NCBI RefSeq assembly: GCF_003369915.1
Contig: NC_046674.1
Span: 29,577,657 to 29,641,656, forward strand
DNA from: Drosophila miranda
Taxonomy: Eukaryota; Arthropoda; Insecta; Diptera; Drosophilidae
DNA: 64,000 bases
Reading direction: 5' to 3'
Of the stretch, positions 45,025 to 55,456 are shown piece by piece. Each line of letters starts with the position of its first letter. Position 1 is the first letter of the stretch. A model generated the notes under the pieces. It was not told the DNA's origin. It searched no databases and worked only from the letters and a program-made list of their open reading frames with translations. The translations under genes and the position numbers were made by a program.

Positions 45025-46559
45025 TTTCACCCACTAACAATTCCTATATTCTATTCCCCCTACTATGTATATCCCCCCTAGTGTGTGCAATGACCATTTT
45101 AAAGCATCAGTCTATCTCTTGTCTATTGCAACATCTACATTTTACCGTGTTTCACGAGTCCGTTTCACGTACGTTTTTTAAATATTTCACCACAGAATGG
45201 CATAAATTATTCCATGAAAAGAATCGATACGATGGTCTGTAGCTATTCTTGGGCTTCTTTTCATGATCGCTCTCATTTTGTGCAATAAAGGAGCCAAGGG
45301 ATGTATAGATATCTAAAAATCCATTAAGCAGTTTCACCCACTAACAATTCCTATATTCTATTCCCCCTACTATGTATATCCCCCCTAGTGTGTGCAATGA
45401 CCATTTTGAAGCATCAGTCTATCTCTTGTCTATTGCAACATCTACATTTTACCGTGTTTCACGAGTCCGTTTCACGTACGTTTTTTAAATATTTCACCAC
45501 AGAATGGCATAAATTATTCCATGAAAAGAATCGATACGATTGTCTGTAGCTATTCTTGGGCTTCTTTTCATGATCGCTCTCATTTTGTGCAATAAAGGAG
45601 CCAAGGGATGTATAGATATCTAAAAATCCATTAAGCAGTTTCACCCACTAACAATTCCTATATTCTATTCCCCCTACTATGTATATCCCCCCTAGTGTGT
45701 GCAATGACCATTTTAAAGCATCAGTCTATCTCTTGTCTATTGCAACATCTACATTTTACCGTGTTTCACGAGTCCGTTTCACGTACGTTTTTTAAATATT
45801 TCACCACAGAATGGCATAAATTATTCCATGAAAAGAATCGATACGATGGTCTGTAGCTATTCTTGGGCTTCTTTTCATGATCGCTCTCATTTTGTGCAAT
45901 AAAGGAGCCAAGGGATGTATAGATATCTAAAAATCCATTAAGCAGTTTCACCCACTAACAATTCCTATATTCTATTCCCCCTACTATGTATATCCCCCCT
46001 AGTGTGTGCAATGACCATTTTGAAGCATCAGTCTATCTCTTGTCTATTGCAACATCTACATTTTACCGTGTTTCACGAGTCCGTTTCACGTACGTTTTTT
46101 AAATATTTCACCACAGAATGGCATAAATTATTCCATGAAAAGAATCGATACGATTGTCTGTAGCTATTCTTGGGCTTCTTTTCATGATCGCTCTCATTTT
46201 GTGCAATAAAGGAGCCAAGGGATGTATAGATATCTAAAAATCCATTAAGCAGTTTCACCCACTAACAATTCCTATATTCTATTCCCCCTACTATGTATAT
46301 CCCCCCTAGTGTGTGCAATGACCATTTTAAAGCATCAGTCTATCTCTTGTCTATTGCAACATCTACATTTTACCGTGTTTCACGAGTCCGTTTCACGTAC
46401 GTTTTTTAAATATTTCACCACAGAATGCCATAAATTATTCCATGAAAAGAATCGATACGATGGTCTGTAGCTATTCTTGGGCTTCTTTTCATGATCGCTC
46501 TCATTTTGTGCAATAAAGGAGCCAAGGGATGTATAGATATCTAAAAATCCATTAAGCAG
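45025..46559 (+). repeat. five tandem 307-bp repeats, A-B-A-B-A pattern
   Basis: Units begin at 45025, 45332, 45639, 45946 and 46253 (TTTCACCCACTAACAATTCC). They are more than 99 percent identical. Units 1, 3 and 5 share TTTTAAAGC and GATGGTCTG; units 2 and 4 share TTTTGAAGC and GATTGTCTG. Unit 5 also has GAATGCCAT instead of GAATGGCAT. Each unit contains GTGCAATAAAGGAGC, a candidate poly(A) signal, so the array supplies five in series downstream of Rbf. The alternation shows expansion in 614-bp steps. The 61-aa minus-strand frames in units start at GTG and are not supported as genes. Confidence 0.95.
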
Positions 46560-47054
46560 TTGATATACAAACTAGACTCCAATTAGATCTCCATAATTTG
46601 CCTACGATTTTTTCGTTAGTTTAGGGACTTTCTGCCTTATTCTGTTTTTATTAAAAATTTTTAAAGTTCATGGCGTGGTGAGGGGTGGGGGGAATACTAT
46701 CCTAGCATGGGGTAGGGTTACCATTTTGCCCAATTATTGAGCAAGTCATTCGCGCAACAACACATATTGTTCGACACATAAAGAGCTTTCAGAACCATCG
46801 GAACATCTTTTAAGTTCAGGCCTTTAGACTTTTTTTCGAACAGGCGGAGCGATAGGCAGGCGCTCTTGTCGCTGATAAAGAGATTTAAGAAGGTCCAAAT
46901 TATATACGAGTATACAAAATATATAGAAATACACTTTATAGAAATCGATATTGCTATCATCTGCGTTCTTCTTGGGGGGAATAAAACTCTCCAGAATATT
47001 GCATTCAAAGCGTGACTTTATTGGGGAACATGAGGGCTGTAGACGGCATAAGTC
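46560..47054. other. spacer after the repeat array, 3' side of HEATR6
   Basis: Unique sequence without a supported exon. AATAAA on the minus strand at about 47013-47018 (CCCCAATAAAGTC) is the likely poly(A) signal of the HEATR6 gene, only about 40 nt after its stop. Confidence 0.5.
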
Positions 47055-50000
47055 CTATGGGTCCAGACGCATGGTCTTCACTATGAAGTTCAGGGCAGGA
47101 CGCTGCGTGATGGCAGTGGAATGGAGGCGTTGTTCAAGCAGCGGACTGCAGGTGAACAGCGGCGCTGACTGCTCGGGAATCATGCGGTAGGCGACGCGCC
47201 TCCAATTGGGTACCACTACGTCGACGCGATGCTCGAGGTCCTCATGACAGGCGGGCAGATCGATGGGTAGCGCCAGGGCCAGGAGGTGGACGATGGCCAG
47301 GCACAGCTGCTGCTGCAGGCCGTCGCGGTGGTTGTACTCCTCGAAGCTGTCCAGAGCATTGGAGCGCTCTAGGGCCTCCAGGAGTGAGCGCCACACGAGC
47401 GTGAAGTGAAAGCCAAAGTCCGCGCGTTGCTCCACCTGCTGTAGGACGGCCGTGGCGTTGATGCGCACCTTGAAGTTGGCGTGCTGGACTATCAGCTGGC
47501 AGAGCGAGGGGAAGAGGAGGTCACCCAGGCCAGCGTTGCCGGAGAAGAAGGCCCGGTGCTTGACTAGGCTGCCGATGGCGTAGCAGGCATTCCACTTGAC
47601 CTTTGCCCCGCCAGCGGTCCGCATACAGTCCAGCAACTTGATAATGGCCGTCTGAGCCTGCGTCTTTGCCTGGGCGACATCTGGGCGCTGCACTGCCAGC
47701 AGCTGAAGCTGGAGCAGATTGCCCAGGGCCCGCACCGCGTTGGCCCGCACCTTGTCGTGATCGCTACAGCATTTGGTGGCCGTCTGGATGAGGCGGTCGA
47801 GCAGCTCGTCGTAGACACGCTCCGAGTTGCCAGAGACGCCGGCCAGCAGGGCGTCGCTAATGTTCCCCAGGGCCCAGGCAGCCTTGATCCGCACCGCCAT
47901 CTGAGTATCGCTGGTGAGCCGCAGCGCCAGTTCCGCCACATTCTCGACGAAGACCAAGTTCGCTTTGAGAGAGGGATGATGCGCGAAGACAGCCAGGGCC
48001 CGCAGCGCGGCTGCACGCACCAAAGGCTCCTCGGCGTCGTCGCTGCTGCAGCCGCTGAGGAAGGCCACCAGACTGTGGCGCTGCGCGGTGGGTAGGTCCT
48101 CGAAGGTGACGGCTCCCATGTTCGACAGCGAGTCGCAGAGGGCGCACTTAAGAGGGCCGGGGGCCGCCTCAGCGCAGAAGGCCGCGAAAATGTGGGGGAG
48201 GAGGCCGAGCCAGAAGGAGAGCTCGAGGTTCCGGTCGGACGGTTCGGGCAGGGCCCGCCCCATCTGGTAACCCATTGAGTCCAGGCATCGCGCGGCATGC
48301 AACTGAACGTCGGCATTGGCATACATGAGGCCCGAGGCAATGACCCGCCCGAGGTGTGCCTGCTGTTTTCGGAGCAGACCAATGTGCGTGGTCATGGCCA
48401 GGAGCACTTGGTAGCACTCCAGCCGCAGCGGTGGCTCCGTCGTCGGACAGTTCAGATATCGGAGTACCATGCGCAGGAGCCACGAATTTCGCGGTATCGA
48501 TGGCTGTTCAGTCAGCCTCTTGGGCGGATCCACTTGCTCCTGTCTCTGTTTCTGTCCCTGTCCCTGTTTCTGCTCGTGGTCGTGCTCATTCTCTTCCTCT
48601 GCTTCAGAATCGCAGAGCTCCAGAAGGTGCTCTCGCTCCTGCTCTTCATTGTGCTGCAAATGCAGGCCTTCTAATTGAACCTCCATTCGCTGTAAAGGAC
48701 ACAGGCCGACGGCACTGGCCATTTCCTGGGTCAGTCGTGGTGTCGCCACCAGCATCTCCATAACCAGCAGGGCGGCCACTGTCACCGGCGTGTTCCCCCC
48801 GGTCTTCGCCAGCCTCTTTACGGGCAGCACGAACTCGTAGACGAAGCCCATTTCCAGATGATCGAAAGGCGTGGCCTGAACGAGAATGGCCAGACACTTG
48901 AGGCACTGCGTCAGCACGGGTGGGGCGTACTCACGATCCAGGATGGAGGTCAGCGAGCGGTAGACGGTCATCACGGATCTGGCCAGGCTTACGGAGAACG
49001 GGGTGAATGTGCACGGTCCCCGGGAGTGGGCCTGGCACAGGTATCCCTTGGAGCCATATAACAGTTGTCCGGCCAGCTGGAGGGCCAGGGCGCGGCAGCG
49101 GGAATTGGCATCGTTTTTTGCCAAATGGAGCAGATGGTGCGTCTGCGAGCCCTCGTCGCTGGGGAAGATCACGTGCCAGTAGCCGTAAAAGGAGCGACGG
49201 GGCAGCTGCTTGGTCAGAGCGCTCATCAGGTGGAGGGCGGAGATTCTCACGCTGGCTTGCTGTTGGCGCAGCGCTTTAGGGGCCGCCTGCTGTGCTTCGG
49301 AGTCGGACAGGGTGCATGCCTCCGTGTCGCCAGTGAGGCAGCCGTAGTCGATATTGCTCAGCAGCAGTAGTCGGTCCTGTGGTATGCTGTGCGCTGCATC
49401 ACCCGATGGGCCGTTCTTCTGCTTCTGGCGGGGGCGTACCTTTCGGACCTTGTTGCGTTTGCCGCCGGAGCTGGACTTATTATGGCTGCTGTTGGACTGA
49501 TCCTCCTCCTCGGCGCCATAGGCAGCAGCTTGCTGGGCAGGCTGCACCCTTCGGGGCACGTGCAGCTTGGCCGGGTTCTCGCCGCAAGCGGCATAAGGAA
49601 GGTGGGCCAAAATGCAGCCCATCAGCTCCGGGACGTGCTGCTCTGCGTAGTCGGCGTTCTTGCTGACGATCTTCTGGAGGAGCTGGAGGGTGTGGGCCAG
49701 GAGCAAGGGCAGCTTCTCCGACTGGGAGGACACCCAGTGTCCCTCATAGTGCGGCTGCAGCAGGTTGTTGGCCAGGTACTGGCTAAGTTTCGGGTCCTCT
49801 GACTCAGCCAGCTCGACATACACCGTCTCCTGGCACATGACCAGCAACAGAGCTGCCTCCGCTTCCTGCGGCTGGGACAGAATCGACAGAATTGGCCAAA
49901 ACGACTGCAGATGCTGTCCAGGCAGCGATTTCAGCAGGGTGTGCATCAGCTGCAGCTCGTCCACGACGCTATTCTGAGCCGCCCGCTCCAGCAGCCACTC

Positions 50001-50306
50001 CACCAGCAGCTGTGGCCGCGCCAGCAGCAGCCGCCTAGTCAGGATCAGCTCGTTGAGCCAGAGAAGCCATGCTCTCAGCAAGTCATGGTACTCCCTCTTG
50101 TCCGCCTCCGCCAACAGCTGCTGCACTTGCTCGGCTGTGATGCCGTGGGCCTCACCTGCTCCTCTCCTGATATCGTGCAGCAGCTGCCGATGCTCCTGAA
50201 GACTCACCCTGTCCAACGGCAATTTGTTCGAGCATCCACCGGTGCTTAAAGTGTTTAAAACGTTTAAAAGCCCATCGTGCGCTTGTATCTCGCTATCGCC
50301 GTCCAT
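47055..50306 (-). CDS. HEAT-repeat protein, HEATR6 ortholog, 1083 aa
   Basis: A single uninterrupted exon. I start at ATG 50304-50306 (MDGDSEIQAHDGLL); the frame stays open further upstream but there overlaps the motif 1 and DRE promoter elements. The N-terminal third is Leu-rich helical. The block from about 335 to 510 (ISALHLMSALTKQLPRRSFYGYW, then SNRSCRALALQLAGQL-like helices and ILDREYAPPVLTQCLKCLAILVQATPF) is the DUF4042 domain that typifies HEATR6. A Glu/Gln-rich spacer follows (about 590-625). HEAT repeats fill the C-terminal half (e.g. MAVRIKAAWALGNIS, KVRANAVRALGNLLQ, KVKWNACYAIGSLV, KVRINATAVLQQVEQ). Human HEATR6 is 1181 aa. Its molecular role is poorly known; HEAT arrays generally serve as protein-binding scaffolds. 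Confidence 0.9.
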   Translation of the reverse strand: MDGDSEIQAHDGLLNVLNTLSTGGCSNKLPLDRVSLQEHRQLLHDIRRGAGEAHGITAEQVQQLLAEADKREYHDLLRAWLLWLNELILTRRLLLARPQLLVEWLLERAAQNSVVDELQLMHTLLKSLPGQHLQSFWPILSILSQPQEAEAALLLVMCQETVYVELAESEDPKLSQYLANNLLQPHYEGHWVSSQSEKLPLLLAHTLQLLQKIVSKNADYAEQHVPELMGCILAHLPYAACGENPAKLHVPRRVQPAQQAAAYGAEEEDQSNSSHNKSSSGGKRNKVRKVRPRQKQKNGPSGDAAHSIPQDRLLLLSNIDYGCLTGDTEACTLSDSEAQQAAPKALRQQQASVRISALHLMSALTKQLPRRSFYGYWHVIFPSDEGSQTHHLLHLAKNDANSRCRALALQLAGQLLYGSKGYLCQAHSRGPCTFTPFSVSLARSVMTVYRSLTSILDREYAPPVLTQCLKCLAILVQATPFDHLEMGFVYEFVLPVKRLAKTGGNTPVTVAALLVMEMLVATPRLTQEMASAVGLCPLQRMEVQLEGLHLQHNEEQEREHLLELCDSEAEEENEHDHEQKQGQGQKQRQEQVDPPKRLTEQPSIPRNSWLLRMVLRYLNCPTTEPPLRLECYQVLLAMTTHIGLLRKQQAHLGRVIASGLMYANADVQLHAARCLDSMGYQMGRALPEPSDRNLELSFWLGLLPHIFAAFCAEAAPGPLKCALCDSLSNMGAVTFEDLPTAQRHSLVAFLSGCSSDDAEEPLVRAAALRALAVFAHHPSLKANLVFVENVAELALRLTSDTQMAVRIKAAWALGNISDALLAGVSGNSERVYDELLDRLIQTATKCCSDHDKVRANAVRALGNLLQLQLLAVQRPDVAQAKTQAQTAIIKLLDCMRTAGGAKVKWNACYAIGSLVKHRAFFSGNAGLGDLLFPSLCQLIVQHANFKVRINATAVLQQVEQRADFGFHFTLVWRSLLEALERSNALDSFEEYNHRDGLQQQLCLAIVHLLALALPIDLPACHEDLEHRVDVVVPNWRRVAYRMIPEQSAPLFTCSPLLEQRLHSTAITQRPALNFIVKTMRLDP

Positions 50307-50313
50307 TATTAGC

Positions 50314-50400
50314 AGTGTGACCGCGGATTTATCGATAAAATATACCGTCCGACCCTCAGAAATATACCAAAACATACCGCCTCATTTTCAAAATATACCG
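50314..50400 (-). promoter_or_regulatory. HEATR6 promoter: motif 1, DRE, motif 6-like repeats
   Basis: On the minus strand GGTCACACT (50314-50322) and TATCGATA (50330-50337) lie 8 and 24 bp before the ATG. Further upstream are four ATATACC-type words (near 50341, 50363, 50374 and 50391 on +), which as GGTATAT resemble Ohler motif 6. The closeness of motif 1 to the ATG implies a very short leader. Confidence 0.6.
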
Positions 50401-50442
50401 TAAATATACTGACGAATTCAAGTTCTATTTTACATATTCCTC

Positions 50443-50827
50443 GTTTTTGATATTCCGTCGAATAGTACTAGCTATATAGAACATTTAGCCATGCCATCAT
50501 AATTTTATACGATTGATGAATCAATTTTCTATTTAACTGGTATATTCTTAATACATGCTTTTATTGCATTTATCGTAGAAAAAGGTTTTAGCGAAATAAG
50601 TCAAACAAAAAAAAAGGAGCGAAATAGGTCAATCAAGACAAACGAAAAAGGAAATTGCTCAATTTTGATATTCCATTGAATAATGCTGACTAACTAAATC
50701 TCTCAGCAATGCCCACATAGTTTTATCCCATTGATGAATAAATTTTCTACAAGATTGGATAGTTTTTAATCCTTGCTTTTATTGTAAAAAAAGGTTTAAA
50801 CGAAAAAGTTCAACAAAAAAAGAGTCG
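50443..50827. repeat. diverged direct duplication with poly(A) signals
   Basis: About 50443-50627 and 50662-50827 share a series of words in the same order: TTTTGATATTCC, GCCATGCCATCAT versus GCAATGCCCACAT, TTTTAT-C-ATTGATGAAT, AATTTTCTA, TGCTTTTATTG, AAAAAGGTTT and CAAACAAAAAAA. Identity is roughly 70 percent by eye. On the minus strand each copy carries CAATAAAAGC, a possible poly(A) signal for the upstream PAQR gene. Confidence 0.7.
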
Positions 50828-51858
50828 CTATATTGCGTGAAAGCCGTTATTTGGAGGGTGGGTGGGGGAGGGGCCATCACTAAGCAGCAAGAATGGAGAA
50901 TCATATCAAATCATTATCTTTCAGTATCTGCGAATACATCGAGTAGTCCCTGAGCTAAACAATGAACTGGCCAACAGATTAGTTCGTAACTGGCTGCCTG
51001 TCCTTAATATCGTACTACAATACATACATATGTATGTATAACCGTATATAATAGTTTATAATTATATATTTGTATATTTACTGATCTGATGTATATCTGT
51101 ATATAAACATGTATATGTTATGCATGCTAGGCGGGCTTCTAGTGTTCAAAAGGCTGGGGAGGGTGGGCGGTCGTTTGAAAATTCATGTTATTCGTTTGTA
51201 CAAATTGGGTTTTTGTTTTTTTGATTTTTGGGTCTGAGTTTTGCCTTTTGTCTGGTCGAAGTCTTTGAGAAACATATAGCTAAAACGTGAGCTTGTTGTA
51301 TAATGTATATATGTGTATACAATATACAGTATGTATATAATATAAATCTGTCTGTATACATATGTATATGAATATCAATATCTAATATCGTACAGTACGC
51401 TACGGCTAAGAGTGTATATAATACATAATAAAGTAGTATATAATATATATTGTATTGTATGTATAAAATAAACATATATTGGGTGAGAAAAGTAGAGACA
51501 TGAGCCACGTATAATTTGAATCTTTGGCAAGACCGCAGATACTGATCACAAGAATCGTTTCGATTTTAGTTTTTTTTAGTTTAGTCATTTGTTATTCTAG
51601 GCTACAACTATTGCTATTTCCATGCGCCAGGGTTTGGCATCATAAAATTTGGCTAATTATGGAGCAGCAGTGACTTGGGGGGTACCATCGTTCAAAGGAA
51701 CACGTTACAAATGGCTGACAAAAGAGAGAACCCTTCGAATACACCGCGAATACATATAGGTACATATATAATATCGCACCCGAATCCCTGTTTTTAAGTA
51801 CTCTAAGGTCTAAAACCGCTGTTTCTCTCCGCAGTGTTGTGTGTGCGTCCACTAACCA
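50828..51858 (-). other. probable 3' UTR of the PAQR gene
   Basis: AT-rich, with many TATATGTATA words and no supported exon. The nearest minus-strand AATAAA downstream of the PAQR stop that I see are in the duplicated segments at about 50777 and 50560, implying a 3' UTR of about 1.1-1.3 kb. Confidence 0.5.
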
Positions 51859-52970
51859 CTAATCACTTATGCTAATGTCGCTGGGATAGAGGTTGACCAA
51901 TATGGCATAATAGTGACAGCCGGCGGCCAGCACCACAAACAGGTGCCAGATGGCATGGGCCATGGGTATGAAGCCGTCCGACTTGAAGAACACAATGCCC
52001 AGTATGTAGAAGGCTCCACCGTACTTCAGCTGTATCATGCCGTGGAAGTGGTGGCCAGTCAGAACTACAACGAGGGCGGGCCCCAGGCCCATCACCAGAT
52101 AGAAGAACGTCTCCAAGCACTTGTAGCGCTCGTGAAAGAGCTGTTGAGAGGAGGATTGCGATTGGTTGCGTTGTTACACAGTGGCGGCTCTTGCGACTCT
52201 CACCTGCTGGTAGGCAATGCCCACCCCAGCCATCAGCCAGATGACCCACTCCATCGAAAAGAGAATGGCCGAGTGGTCGGTATTTTCCAGCGTCAGCCAG
52301 GGAAAGTAGGAGCCAGCAATGAACACATAGATCATGGCCCGATCGCAGCGGTGCAGGACATTCTTTAGGCCCTGATACGTGCGCCAGCCGAACGCGGGCC
52401 AGGCCTTGTAGTTCCTCGGTGGTCTACAAAAAGGAAGGAAATCCATATAGAGACATTTTTAGAAAGCTATAACAGATTTACACTCACTTGTGCTCGGCAC
52501 AGTAGCAGGAGCAGTGAAAGAACGTCGATATGGTGAAGAGCATGCACAGAGCACCACCGTACACCCACGAGACCAAATACTGGCTGGCGTTGGTGGAGCG
52601 CTCGAACAGCTTGATGGTCGCAAACAATGCCGGCAGTATCCACATCCCATGGGTAATCACGTTAGCCATCTGTTCAATCTGTTTATTGGGGTAAAGCAAA
52701 TCAAAAGTAATTAGCAAATGGGAAGCCGAAAATAAAAGCCCGATGCGGGGGACCAACCTCTGTCGGCTGATAGGCACAGCCGGGCTTGGCCTTCGCATTC
52801 TTCCACTTGATGTTCCGCAGCTGGAGCTTCAGCGACGAGTTCGACTTGATAATGGATTTCCAGAATTTGCTGAAAAGATTCTCCAGAAACGAGTACTTGT
52901 TCTGGATATCCTGCATCAGGCTCATGCTGCCGTTGCCGTTCCCGTTGTTTCCGATGCCAATGGTGCTCAT
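51859..52970 (-). CDS. PAQR/MMD-type seven-helix membrane protein, 301 aa
   Basis: Four exons on the minus strand: 52758-52970, 52488-52678, 52204-52423 and 51859-52140; 906 nt, phases consistent. The N-terminus is cytosolic-like and Asn/Gly-rich, then [34 protein letters not shown], which includes the family's Glu...Asn...THG motif. Helices follow around [19 protein letters not shown] (with FHCSCYC), [67 protein letters not shown] and [16 protein letters not shown]. The late HAIWH pair matches the third conserved metal-binding motif. It is closest to the MMD (monocyte-to-macrophage differentiation) branch, PAQR10/11, which acts at the Golgi in vertebrates. Hydrolase activity is likely for the family but not shown here. 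Confidence 0.92.
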
Positions 52971-53016
52971 TGTGCTTCTGGGAGAGTGCGTACCGCGTAC
53001 GATACAGATACAGGAT

Positions 53017-53049
53017 ACAGGCTACAGCTACAGCTACAGCTACAGCTAC
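53017..53049. repeat. (TACAGC)n hexamer repeat
   Basis: Five and a half CTACAG units on +, about 50 bp upstream of the PAQR start codon, so within its leader or promoter. Confidence 0.9.
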
Positions 53050-54780
53050 AGTAAGCAACAGCTACACCAGGTCGCCAGCGCGCGCAACTGCGGATGAGTT
53101 GGAAAATTGGTTGTCCGTGTTCTAAAAATTGATTGATTATATGTCTATCCACTGTCGAGTGGCCTTCGTTCGCTACCGTCATCCACCCATCCACTCAACC
53201 AGCCACCTAGCCAACCAGTCACCCAACCCAACAACCCCCAGCCAACCCCTACCACACACAAAGCATTCCCAATCTAAAAGTAGCCAAGCAATTGGTTGGG
53301 TTATGGCCAATTGATTATCACTTTGCCACTGGTCGTTGATGGCAGTTGATGGCTTATCACCGGGGCGAGCGGGAGAGGCAGGAGGTAGGAGAGGCACGGT
53401 GGCGTGCAGCACAGACAACGACACTGTTCCGATAAGAATTCAACAACAATGATTGCTGTTCGCAGACAGACCGAACATGGTAATCGTAATCGTAGATGTA
53501 TTCGCACTCGTACTCGTATTCCCGGGCACTTGAGAATTTTCGTTAGCTCTCGTAACTTATATTTATTTGGTTTGCATATAAAACGGCTGGGTCGGCTCAT
53601 ATCAATTGCAAACACAATGGCCATTGGCCAGGGGCAGAGGCATGAGGCATGAGGACAAATGGATGTGCATCTGGATTTGGATGTGGATCATGATCTGAGT
53701 GGGGATTAAGTGTGCCTCTGACCCGGAGACTGACTGCAGTTGCGTCCAATTAGAGCTGTAGCAATTGACAGCACCAGAGAAAGCGGACGGACGGACAGAC
53801 GGGCAGGGGAAACCAGTTCTCAGTTCTCAGTTCTGAGTGGCTGTCCCGCTTATCGCGCGTGTCTCCGAACATGACTCAAAGTCCAGGTCCGAGCATGATT
53901 ACAATACATACTCGAGTGTATCTATATCGATGGGTGATGGGTGAGTGGCTTAGGGTAAGGTACGCAGTGCCGTCACGTAGAGTGAGCACTAAGAGGCCAG
54001 ATACTCATGGTCAGGGTCTTGGGCGTCGAATTTATGCTGGATTCGCAAGATTCTTGAGACAGTACTTGATCGGGTCCAGCACCCACTGGGCATTTTACTG
54101 CCTGGGATCGTTGGAGACCTCCTAAAAGTATGCCTCAAATGCAGCTGGGGGTCACTCAAATCATAACGGAATGTGGGCCATGCATTCCTGCCACCCACAC
54201 CTGCTGAGACCCCACCCCTGCTACCACCTGGGCTCGCCCAATTTCCATAACAACGAATATGCTAACGCTATAAATATCGCCGCCTCAGGGTATCCCCTAT
54301 ATTGGCTATTATGGCATCAGGAGGGGGGTAGTGGCTGGCTGGCTCGCACCGACTGTGGCTGGGCACGGGGCTGGGGATTAAGATAGCCACTGTCTGACAG
54401 ATTCTATCGTGCTGTTAATCCAATTTGTTTGGATGTGTCGTCACGCCATTTGTTATGGCGACTCGGCTTTCCGTGTCGGCAGTTGAGCGTGTTTTCAAGA
54501 TGTGTTATAGAATATCGGACTGGGAGTAAAACTTACAATAATGTTCTTGGGGCTGCAGAAGGAGATGCAGATGCTGCGACCGCGGTGGTGGCTGTGGCTG
54601 TGGCCGTGCCTGTGCCTGTGCCTGTGACTGCTGTGTGGATGGTGATGATGCCCTTACAGCCACACAGGACTCGCGCGTAGAAAATCCAAGAGCCACTACA
54701 CTTTCACATCTGTTTGATAATTTGTTTATAAATCTAAATACGTCCGAGCGCACTCGCTGCACTTGCATCTCTGATATATC
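53050..54780. other. non-coding upstream region of the PAQR gene
   Basis: Short repeats (CAACCA words 53195-53245, CGTAATCGTA near 53480-53520, TGTGGCTGTGCC near 54590-54630). No supported exon. A plus-strand AATAAA-type end is not apparent. Confidence 0.5.
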
Positions 54781-54985
54781 AATATATCGATATATATATT
54801 GTTTGTAGATAATATATTTGTAGGTGATATTTCTTTGCAGTGGCTAAAATATTATAATGGATATTTTTGTGAGATATAGATATATCATATACGAAACTAC
54901 TCTAATGTTGTTTTATGACGTCAGATCAAATATACCCGCGACTTTTTCTACTTATGCACTAATCGGTATTTTTGTGCGATAAATG
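54781..54985 (+). repeat. promoter-like duplication, copy A
   Basis: Resembles 57641-57878 in order and spacing: ATATCGATATATAT, GAGATATTT/GTGATATTT, TATTTTTGTG(A/C)GATAT, TATCATATACG, TTGTTTTA(T/C)G(A/T)CGT, ACCCGCGACTTT, ATCGGTA(T/C)TTTTGTGCGATAA. The whole block is collinear over about 200 bp. Copy B is the MTU1/TMA7 intergenic region. Confidence 0.7.
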
Positions 54986-55252
54986 GAACGAATTTGGTGG
55001 TAACATGCTTGTTTTGAAAATAATACTTAGAGCCGACATCCGATTTTATGGTTGCTTAAAATTTAAATTAAAAGATTCTAAAGAGCGGCACCGATCGACA
55101 GCTAAATATCATCTAATATCGATGTTCTTTTGCTTGACAAATATCATATGATATTGGGATTCTCAAGACATCTAACAATCCTAGTTAAATTGTTATTGTT
55201 GTGCGATCGGAACAGCGTTAATCGCACCTAGAATAAATATTTTCATGTAGTT

Positions 55253-55456
55253 GTGTTTGATTACCATGAAAGTCACTACTGCCTTGGGCTCTGTCTTTTG
55301 GAGGATGGGTTGCTGGCTGCAAGCGAGGATCGAACCCTTTGGCGATGCAGTTGGCATTGGTATGTCTCTGAGGGTAGAGTTCTTTTGTTTGGCTACAATC
55401 GAAGTGAAAATGAATACATTTCGGGTACAAAAATACCATTTCCCTGTCGGACATGA
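55253..55456 (+). pseudogene. possible decayed coding fragment
   Basis: A 67-codon frame without ATG encodes protein-like sequence (GLCLLEDGLLAASEDRTLWRC, then SEGRVLLFGYNRSENEYISG) with Trp, Asp and Gly spacing reminiscent of a beta-propeller blade. It has no start codon, no clear splice sites and is followed by AT-rich DNA. It lies 270 bp downstream of promoter-like copy A. It may be a relic of a duplicated gene; the parent is not identified. Low confidence. Confidence 0.25.

Noticed and set aside
45152-46258. Four identical 61-aa minus-strand frames in the 307-bp units
   Set aside because: They start at GTG, not ATG, have no promoter of their own, and repeat only because the DNA unit repeats; unit 5 breaks the frame at its start.
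50307-50375. N-terminal extension of HEATR6 to the frame's first ATG
   Set aside because: It would run through motif 1 and the DRE, and the extra residues are Ile/Tyr-rich without helical HEAT character.
55318-55345. GGTTCGATCC on the minus strand, like a tRNA B box
   Set aside because: No matching A box at the right distance, and the T-arm and acceptor stem do not pair.
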